A stretch of DNA of 6,771 nucleotides from an uncultured Sphingomonadales bacterium (GTDB lineage Bacteria > Pseudomonadota > Alphaproteobacteria > Sphingomonadales > Sphingomonadaceae): contig CAITOD010000562.1 in the NCBI GenBank assembly GCA_903893935.1, forward strand, positions 1-6,771, written 5' to 3'. The notes beneath the pieces are model-generated. The model saw only the letters and a list, made by a program, of their open reading frames with translations, did no database searches and had not been told where the DNA came from. The position numbers were made by a program, and so were the translations under genes. This document shows, piece by piece, positions 1 to 5,442 of the stretch; the first letter of the stretch is position 1, and the number at the start of each line of letters is the position of its first letter.

Positions 1-3000
1 CACCAATCTGACCATAAATCATGGAACCAACGATGATACCGGTCTGTTCGGTGAATTGGGCGCCAATCTTGGATCGAACATTATTGTCCGCAATCTGGGA
101 CTGATCAATGAAATCGTCACTGGCGCGAACTATGTTGGAGGACTGGCGGGATTTGTCGGCACCGACAACGTCACGATTTCGAATGTCTATTCAACGGGCA
201 GTACGATTACGGGTCAGCAATATATCGGTGGCCTGATCGGGGTGACGACCAGCACATCCTATAACATCAGCCTGACCGGTGTGCACTTTAACGGAACTGT
301 CACCGCCAGCCTGAGTGATGCGGGCGGACTGATCGGGCAGGACGGAACCGCAACCATCGCAAACAGCTTTTCAACCGGATCGGTGTCGGGCGTTTCCGAC
401 GTGGGAGGACTGATCGGGCTGGCCAATGCCGGTGGCATCAGCCAGGTGTATTCGACAGCGAATGTCTCGACGCCCGCATCCGGATCAACTCTCGGTACAT
501 ACCTTGGCGGACTTGTCGGCAACGTCATTTCCGCCGCCGTGACGATCAGTGGCGCCTATGCAACCGGTTCGGTAACCGCCGGCACGGGCAGCACCGGCGT
601 GGGTGCGCTGGTTGGCAGAAACCTCGGCCCCATCACCAACAGCTGGGCAAGCGGAGCTGTTTCGGCGCCTTCGGGAAGCGGTGTCGGCGGGTTTGTCGGG
701 GTCAATGCCAGCGCCATCACAAATTCTTACTGGGATGAATACAGCACCGGCCAAAGCATCGGTGTCGGTACCGATTCCGGTACCACGGCCTTGAACCCCG
801 TTTCCAGCAACGCTGCGCAAATCGCCGCCGGCGCGCCATCGGCGTTCCTCGCCGGTTCCTACACCAACCTCACCAGTGGCGCCTGGGTCTATGACGGCGC
901 GATCACCCGGCCGATCGGCCAATGGGAAGTGCCGGTGGCGCAATATCTGGTCGCCACGGTCAACAGCGCGCACCAGGTCCAGCTGATCGACAAGAACGCG
1001 GCGGGCAGCTATCTGATCACGCAGAATATCGACATGTCGGGCACCTTGCTGCTCAGCGATATCTGGGGCGGCACGGGGCTTATCCCGATCACTTACGAAA
1101 GCTCCGGCCTGTTCAACGGCATTTCCCGACCGTTCACCGGGTCGATCGCGGGCGGCGGGCACGTCCTGTCGAACCTGGTGCTGAACACCTCGGTCAACGA
1201 AGTGACCGGGCTGGTCGCCGAAAACGCCGGACAGATCACCGATCTCGGGCTGTCGAATGCCACGCTCTTCTCGCCCAACGGCAATGTTGCGGTCGGCGGG
1301 CTGCTGGTCGGGCAAAACGATGCGACGGGCAGCATTTTTGACAGCTTTGCCACCGGCAGCGTCAGTGCGGTCGAAGCGACGGCGGGCGGGCTGGTCGGGA
1401 ACAACTACGGATCGATCAGCCAGTCCTATGCCACCGTCGCGGTCGGCGGCAATGCCATGCTGGCAGGCGGGCTGATCGGCGCCAACAGCGGCACGGTCAG
1501 CCAGGTCTATGCCAATGGCATGGTGTCGGGATCGGTGGCAGGCGGGCTGATCGGTTCGGACAGTTCGTCGCCCGGATCGATCACCAACGCCTATTGGGAC
1601 ATGCAGTTTTCGGGGCAGGCGCTCGGATGCTCGAACACGTGTTCGGGAGTCACCGGGCTTACCACGGCAGCGAGCCTGCTGTCGGGCAGCTACGGCGGCT
1701 TTTCGATCGACACGATCGGCGGTCAGGGACTGCCGTGGCGCATGTACCAGGTTGACACCACCCCGCTGCTCGAAGCTTTTCTGATCCCGATCACGGTCCA
1801 GCCGCTCAGCCTGACAACGACGTACAATGCGACGGTGCCCAACATTGGCGTGACCACATATGGCGCCGCACCCACGCTGGTCTACGGCACGGCGACACTC
1901 AGCGGACTGAGCCAGAACGCGGGCACGTACAGCGTCAATTACGCCGGCGGGCTGTCATCGATCCAGACCGGGTATGACCTCGTGCCCTCGACCAAACCCG
2001 GCACGCTGGTCATCAACCCCGCCGCGCTGACGCTGGCGGCGGTCACCGATGCCAAGACTTACGATTCGACGACCAATTCGCAAGGCCAGGTGCAGGTCAC
2101 CGGGCTGCAGGGCCAGGACAACGTTTCAAGCCTGTTCCAGTCGTTCGACAGCCCCAATGCCGGCGCGCGCGTGCTGTCGGTCAACAATGGCTATGTCATC
2201 AACGATGGCAACAATGGCAACAACTACACCGTTACGCTGCTGACCGCCGCAGGCACCATCACCCCGGCGCCGCTGACGCTGGCCGCGGTAACCGACAGCC
2301 GTACCTACAACGCGACCACGGCCTCGGCCGGTGCGGTGCAGGTCTATGGCTTGTACGGCAGCGATTCGGTGACCAGCCTCGCCCAGTCGTTCGACAGCGC
2401 CAATGCAGGCACGCGCACGCTGTCGGTCAATCCCGGCTATGTGGTCAACGATGGCAACAGCGGCGGCAATTACACCGTCACCACGGTGACCGCGCCCGGC
2501 AGCATCACGCCCGCGACACTCACACTGTCCGCCGCAAGCGACAGCCGCACATACAACGCCACCACCAGTTCAACCGGCACGGTGCAAGTCAGCGGCCTGT
2601 TCGGCAGCGATTCGGTGGTCAATCTGAGCCAGTCGTTCGACAGCCCCAATGCCGGATCGCGCACCTTGTCGGTCAATACGGGCTATGTCGTCCAGGATGG
2701 CAACAACGGAGGCAATTACACTGTCAACACAGTCAGCGCAGGGGGCAGCATCACCCCGGCGGCGCTGACGCTGAGCGCTGTCAGCCAGACCCGCACTTAC
2801 GATTCGACCACCAATTCGACCGGCACCGTGCAAGTGTCGGGCCTCATCGGCAGCGACACGGTGACCAATCTGACCCAGTCGTTCGACAGCCCCAATGCGG
2901 GTGCGCGCACGCTGTCGGTCAACGGCGGTTACACCATCAACGACGGCAACGACGGCGGCAACTACACCGTAACCTCGCTGTCGGCTTCGGGCACGATTAC

Positions 3001-5368
3001 CCCTGCCCCGCTGACGCTGGCGGCAACCAGCCAGACGCGCGTGTATGATACGACCACCAATTCGACCGGCACGGTCCAGGTTACCGGGCTGTTCGGCAGC
3101 GATTCGGTCACCGGTCTGACCCAGTCTTACGACAGCCCCAATGCCGGCGCGCGGCTGCTGTCGGTGAACAGCGGTTTCAGCATCAACGACGGCAACGACG
3201 GCGGCAATTATACCGTCACGCTGCAATCGGCCACCGGCAGCATCACGCCCGCACCGCTGACGCTTGTCGCGGCGAGCCAGACCCGCAGCTACAACGCCAC
3301 CACCAATTCGACCGCGCTCATCGAAATCATCGGGCTGCAGGGCACCGATTCGATCGGCAATCTGAGCGAATCGTTCGACAGCGCAAACGTCGGTCAGCGG
3401 GTGCTGTCGGTCAATCCGGGCTATCAGATCAACGACGGCAACAACGGTGGCAACTACACCGTCACCAGCCAGACCGCCTCGGGCAGCATCACCCCGGCCA
3501 CGCTCACACTGACCGCAACCAGCCAGACCCGGACCTACAACGCCACCACTGCATCGAGCGGCGCAGTGATCGTGACCGGGCTGTTCGGCAGCGACACGGT
3601 GACCAGCCTCGCCCAGTCGTTCGACAGCGCCAATGCCGGTGCACGCACGCTCAGCGTCAATGCGGGCTATGTCGTCAACGACGGTAACGCCGGCAGCAAC
3701 TACGTCGTCAACACGCAATCGGCAGCGGGCACGATCACCCCGGCCCCGCTGACGCTCAGCGCGGTCAGCCAGACGCGCATCTATGACGCGACCACCGGAT
3801 CGTCGGGCGTCGTGCAGGTTACCGGGCTGTTCGGCAGCGATTCGGTCAGCAACCTGACCCAGTCGTACGACAGCGCCAATGCGGGCGCACGCTTGCTGTC
3901 GGTCAATGGCGGCTACACCATCAACGACGGCAACAGCGGCGGCAATTATACCGTCACGCTGCAATCGGCGACCGGCAGCATCACCCCTGCCCCGCTGACA
4001 TTGATCGCTGCAAGCCAGACACGCACGTACAACGCCACCACCGCTTCGAATGGCACGGTGCAAGTCTATGGCCTGCTGGGCAACGACTCGATCAGCAACC
4101 TGACCCAGTCGTTCGACAGTGCCAATGCCGGCGCACGCACGCTGTCAGTCACGCCCGGCTACACGCTGCAAGACGGCAACAACGGCGGCAATTACACCGT
4201 CACAGTGCAATCGGCGAGCGGCACGATAACCCCGGCACCGCTGACCCTGACCGCTGTCAGCCAGACGCGGACGTACGACGCCACCACCGCTTCGAGCGGC
4301 ACAGTGCTGGTCAACGGCCTGTTCGGCAGCGATTCGGTCACCGGTCTGTCGCAATCGTTCGACAGCCCCAACGCCGGTGCACGCACGCTCAATGTCAAGC
4401 CCGGCTATGCCGTCAACGATGGCAACGACGGCGGCAACTACACCGTCTCGCTGCAATCGGCGGCGGGCACCATCACGCCCGCGCCGCTGATCGTGACATA
4501 CACGGCGCAAGCCGTGTCGAACGTATACGGCGATCCGATCCCGACGCTGTCCGGCTCGGTGACGGTGCAGGGTTTGCAGGGCAGCGACACGAGGTCCACC
4601 GTGCTGACCGACAGCGCAACGCAGTTCACCACCGCGGCCACCGCGCAGACCGGCGTCGGCAGCTATGGGGTCACCGGGTCGGGGCTCGCGCTGGCCAGCG
4701 CCAACTATACCGCCACGTTTGACCAGGCACCGGGCAATGCCAGCGCACTCACCATTACCCAGCGGCCGATCGACATCATTGCGCAGCCGGTCACCCGACC
4801 GTTTGGCGAGAGCAATCCGCCGCTGACTTATACCGTGACCGGCGCAACCTCTGCGGCCAGCAGCGCGCCCGGGCTGGTTAACGGCGATCAGCTGACCGGA
4901 TCGCTCGCGACCACCGCCACCACCACTTCGCCGGCCGGCAGCTATCCGATCACCCAGGGCACGCTGGCCGCATCGCCCAATTATTCGGTCACTTTCACCG
5001 GTGCCGATCTCACCGTGCAGGGCGGGCCAAACACGACCGGCACCGGCAATCCGGTCACCATGACAGTGTCGTCGATCGATACCAGCCTGCCCGGGCCGCC
5101 GGGCGATAACGGCGGCGGCGGCGATAATGGCGGTGGCTTTGGCGGCGGCGGCTTTGGCGACGGCGGCTTTGGCGGCGGCAGCACCGATCCGCAGCGGCCA
5201 GGCGTCCATGCCAAAATTATCGCGGCGGTGCGCGGCGCGGTCTTGCCGACGTGGGTTCCCAGCAACGTGTTCGACGAACGGATCATCAATCGTCCGCGCG
5301 ACGTCACCGAACCGGTCAGCATAAACGGCGATCCATCGTCCTGGACCAGCGGGGGAGCAAACCGGTGA
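1..5368 (+). CDS. Filamentous-haemagglutinin-like (TpsA-type) adhesin with GLUG, MBG and YDG repeats; 5' end missing
   Basis: The frame is open from base 2 to the TGA at 5366-5368, giving 1,788 visible residues. The TTG at 56 is not the start: the 18 codons before it are open and continue the GLUG pattern (...DDTGLFGELGA...). Visible modules in order are GLUG block 1 (residues 1-253), GLUG block 2 (about 313-546), an MBG-like module (597-672), ten 82-residue YDG-type modules (673-1492), two MBG_2-like modules (1493-1673), a Gly-rich strip (1697-1727) and a tail (1728-1788). Composition is rich in Ser, Thr, Gly, Asn and Val, with only two cysteines, as usual for exported beta-rich adhesins. 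In this family the N-terminal signal peptide and TPS domain direct Sec export and passage through a TpsB pore; both would lie upstream. Role by inference: surface or released adhesion/biofilm protein; its ligand is unknown. No C-terminal sorting motif, transmembrane segment or toxin domain is seen. Confidence 0.88.
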   Translation, partial: TNLTINHGTNDDTGLFGELGANLGSNIIVRNLGLINEIVTGANYVGGLAGFVGTDNVTISNVYSTGSTITGQQYIGGLIGVTTSTSYNISLTGVHFNGTVTASLSDAGGLIGQDGTATIANSFSTGSVSGVSDVGGLIGLANAGGISQVYSTANVSTPASGSTLGTYLGGLVGNVISAAVTISGAYATGSVTAGTGSTGVGALVGRNLGPITNSWASGAVSAPSGSGVGGFVGVNASAITNSYWDEYSTGQSIGVGTDSGTTALNPVSSNAAQIAAGAPSAFLAGSYTNLTSGAWVYDGAITRPIGQWEVPVAQYLVATVNSAHQVQLIDKNAAGSYLITQNIDMSGTLLLSDIWGGTGLIPITYESSGLFNGISRPFTGSIAGGGHVLSNLVLNTSVNEVTGLVAENAGQITDLGLSNATLFSPNGNVAVGGLLVGQNDATGSIFDSFATGSVSAVEATAGGLVGNNYGSISQSYATVAVGGNAMLAGGLIGANSGTVSQVYANGMVSGSVAGGLIGSDSSSPGSITNAYWDMQFSGQALGCSNTCSGVTGLTTAASLLSGSYGGFSIDTIGGQGLPWRMYQVDTTPLLEAFLIPITVQPLSLTTTYNATVPNIGVTTYGAAPTLVYGTATLSGLSQNAGTYSVNYAGGLSSIQTGYDLVPSTKPGTLVINPAALTLAAVTDAKTYDSTTNSQGQVQVTGLQGQDNVSSLFQSFDSPNAGARVLSVNNGYVINDGNNGNNYTVTLLTAAGTITPAPLTLAAVTDSRTYNATTASAGAVQVYGLYGSDSVTSLAQSFDSANAGTRTLSVNPGYVVNDGNSGGNYTVTTVTAPGSITPATLTLSAASDSRTYNATTSSTGTVQVSGLFGSDSVVNLSQSFDSPNAGSRTLSVNTGYVVQDGNNGGNYTVNTVSAGGSITPAALTLSAVSQTRTYDSTTNSTGTVQVSGLIGSDTVTNLTQSFDSPNAGARTLSVNGGYTINDGNDGGNYTVTSLSASGTITPAPLTLAATSQTRVYDTTTNSTGTVQVTGLFGSDSVTGLTQSYDSPNAGARLLSVNSGFSINDGNDGGNYTVTLQSATGSITPAPLTLVAASQTRSYNATTNSTALIEIIGLQGTDSIGNLSESFDSANVGQRVLSVNPGYQINDGNNGGNYTVTSQTASGSITPATLTLTATSQTRTYNATTASSGAVIVTGLFGSDTVTSLAQSFDSANAGARTLSVNAGYVVNDGNAGSNYVVNTQSAAGTITPAPLTLSAVSQTRIYDATTGSSGVVQVTGLFGSDSVSNLTQSYDSANAGARLLSVNGGYTINDGNSGGNYTVTLQSATGSITPAPLTLIAASQTRTYNATTASNGTVQVYGLLGNDSISNLTQSFDSANAGARTLSVTPGYTLQDGNNGGNYTVTVQSASGTITPAPLTLTAVSQTRTYDATTASSGTVLVNGLFGSDSVTGLSQSFDSPNAGARTLNVKPGYAVNDGNDGGNYTVSLQSAAGTITPAPLIVTYTAQAVSNVYGDPIPTLSGSVTVQGLQGSDTRSTVLTDSATQFTTAATAQTGVGSYGVTGSGLALASANYTATFDQAPGNASALTITQRPIDIIAQPVTRPFGESNPPLTYTVTGATSAASSAPGLVNGDQLTGSLATTATTTSPAGSYPITQGTLAASPNYSVTFTGADLTVQGGPNTTGTGNPVTMTVSSIDTSLPGPPGDNGGGGDNGGGFGGGGFGDGGFGGGSTDPQRPGVHAKIIAAVRGAVLPTWVPSNVFDERIINRPRDVTEPVSINGDPSSWTSGGANR
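2..760 (+). repeat. GLUG-motif block 1
   Basis: About seven degenerate units of 27-34 residues, each centred on a G-G-[LF]-x-G core (GGLAG, GGLIG, GGLIG, GGLIG, GGLVG, VGALVG, VGGFVG). Each core is typically followed by a phrase such as ISNVYSTGS, IANSFSTGSV, ITNSWASGAV or ITNSYWD. The W of the closing SYWDEYSTGQ phrase is at 731-733. This matches the GLUG repeats found in haemagglutinin-like and some IgA-peptidase-type surface proteins, where they form beta-structured stalk segments. The block begins upstream of the window: its first visible residues TNLTIN align with SNLVLN in block 2. Its GC content is clearly lower than that of the rest of the window. Confidence 0.8.
940..1640 (+). repeat. 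GLUG-motif block 2
   Basis: A second GLUG superblock opens with a lead-in (QYLVATVNSAHQ ... GSYLITQNIDMSGT) typical of the strand preceding GLUG arrays. Cores follow: TGLVAENAG, VGGLLVG, GGLVG, GGLIG and GGLIG. It closes with ITNAYWDMQFSGQA, equivalent to the end of block 1. The two blocks therefore look like copies of one superdomain, with block 1 carrying more internal units. The join between them (about 760-940) holds low-complexity sequence ending in the phrase WVYDGAITRPIGQW, a recognisable linker between such blocks. Confidence 0.78.
1790..2017 (+). other. MBG-like module leading into the YDG array
   Basis: Residues 597-672 begin ITVQPLSLTTTYNATVPNIG and end KPGTLVIN. They contain a GLSQNAGTYSVNY phrase followed by GYDLVPS. 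The order (T-x-Y-N/G near the start, then N-A-G-x-Y, then closing L-x-I) is that of the MBG/YDG beta-sandwich superfamily of bacterial adhesins. It differs from the ten units that follow in length (76 versus 82 residues) and sequence, so it is kept separate. It probably caps the array. Confidence 0.65.
2018..4477 (+). repeat. Ten tandem YDG-type modules, exact 246-bp period
   Basis: Units start at 2018, 2264, 2510, 2756, 3002, 3248, 3494, 3740, 3986 and 4232. Each is 82 codons. The start of the SFDS/SYDS codon run recurs at 2141, 2387, 2633, 2879, 3125, 3371, 3617, 3863, 4109 and 4355, always 246 bases apart, so no unit carries an indel. Consensus features are PAxLTL at the start, TY[DN]xTT at about positions 14-19, GLxGxD at 29-34, Q-S-[FY]-D-S at 41-45, NxGxR at 47-51, LSVNxGY at 53-59, DGNxGGNYTV at 63-72 and G-[TS]-I-T at the end. 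Hand comparison of several pairs gives roughly 70-83% amino-acid identity. The phrases fit the YDG family, although the glycine of canonical YDGTT is Ala, Ser or Thr in all ten. A repetitive extracellular stalk is the likely role. Confidence 0.85.
4478..4759 (+). other. MBG_2-like module A
   Basis: Residues 1493-1586 begin PAPLIVTYTAQAVSNVYGDP and run through IPTLSGSVTVQGLQGSDT and GVGSYGVTGSG to SANYTATFDQA ... LTIT. The N-x-Y-G-D-P/N-P opening, the G-S-Y-x-V-x-G-S-G phrase and the S-A-N-Y-T close are the hallmarks of MBG_2 domains of surface haemagglutinins. Some members of the wider MBG group have been linked to mucin binding, but no ligand can be read from this sequence. Confidence 0.72.
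4760..5020 (+). other. MBG_2-like module B
   Basis: Residues 1587-1673 begin QRPIDIIAQPVTRPFGESNP and continue with PLTYTVTGA, GLVNGDQLTGSL, SPAGSYPITQG and SPNYSVTFTGADLTVQ. The pattern [YF]-G-[DE]-x-N-P-x-L-T-Y, then L-V-N-G-D-x-L-x-G, then A-G-S-Y-x-I, then P-N-Y is a textbook MBG_2 signature. The module ends the folded repeat region, just before the glycine-rich strip. Confidence 0.8.
5090..5182 (+). other. Glycine-rich strip near the C-terminus
   Basis: Residues 1697-1727 open with PGPPGDNGGGG and continue with GGGF/GDGGF-type units made mostly of GGC codons plus Phe, Asp and Asn. It is a low-complexity flexible spacer between the last MBG_2 module and the C-terminal tail. The nearly uniform GGC/GAT runs make the stretch prone to slippage and length variation. 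Confidence 0.75.
5183..5365 (+). other. Unrecognised 61-residue C-terminal tail
   Basis: The tail reads TDPQRPGVHAKIIAAVRGAV, then LPTWVPSNVFDERIINRPRD, and ends VTEPVSINGDPSSW followed by a short polar run. It is unlike the repeats: it has basic and acidic residues, two tryptophans and a short amphipathic stretch (HAKIIAAVRGAV). It has no cysteine, LPxTG-like signal or hydrophobic anchor. The -TEPVSxxGxxSxW- ending resembles, from memory, the closing phrase of other alphaproteobacterial haemagglutinins of this type. Its function is unknown; retention in the TpsB pore or recognition by a partner are both possible. Confidence 0.5.
5351..5357 (+). promoter_or_regulatory. Ribosome-binding site for the downstream gene
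   Basis: A GGGGGAG run lies within the last codons of the adhesin gene, ten bases before the ATG at 5368. The in-frame GTG at 5365 is immediately upstream and would make a classic GTGA 4-base overlap with the adhesin stop. The ATG gives a 1-base overlap (TGATG). Either start leaves the signal peptide intact. The ATG is preferred for codon strength, though the GTG spacing (seven bases) is also good. Confidence 0.6.
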
Positions 5369-5442
5369 TGTCTCGCCTCTTCACCCGCCTTGCGCTGATT
5401 TTGGCCGCACTCGCGCACATGCCAGGCGGCACGGCGATGGCC
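5368..5442 (+). other. Sec signal peptide of the TPR-like protein
   Basis: Codons 1-25 encode a three-part signal: basic N-region (Arg3, Arg7), hydrophobic core at residues 8-16, then a Pro-Gly-Gly turn and Ala-Met-Ala at -3 to -1. There is no twin-arginine pair and no lipobox cysteine, so Sec/signal peptidase I export to the periplasm is expected. Confidence 0.82.

Noticed and set aside
56..58. TTG at 56 as the start of the adhesin gene
   Set aside because: The frame is open upstream to base 2 and encodes more of the same GLUG pattern. No ribosome-binding site precedes it, and the protein would lack a signal peptide.
2570..4063. Long open frame of 497 codons on the - strand
   Set aside because: It lies inside the 246-bp array. 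Because the period is a multiple of three and the DNA is GC-rich, an antisense frame without stops in one unit stays open in the others. Its translation is a low-complexity mirror of the repeat with no recognisable domain.
2018..4477. CRISPR or non-coding satellite array
   Set aside because: The repeats are 246 bp, in frame, protein-coding and diverged mainly while preserving the protein pattern. There is no short repeat/unique spacer structure.
5090..5182. Collagen-like segment (PGPPG)
   Set aside because: Only one GPPG occurs and there is no sustained Gly-x-y triplet register. The rest is poly-Gly with Phe and Asp.
4145..5209. Open frame of 354 codons on the - strand
   Set aside because: It is antisense to the last repeats, the MBG_2 modules and the Gly-rich strip. 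Its Ala/Gly/Arg-rich product is typical of high-GC shadow frames, and the + strand reading has clear domain content.
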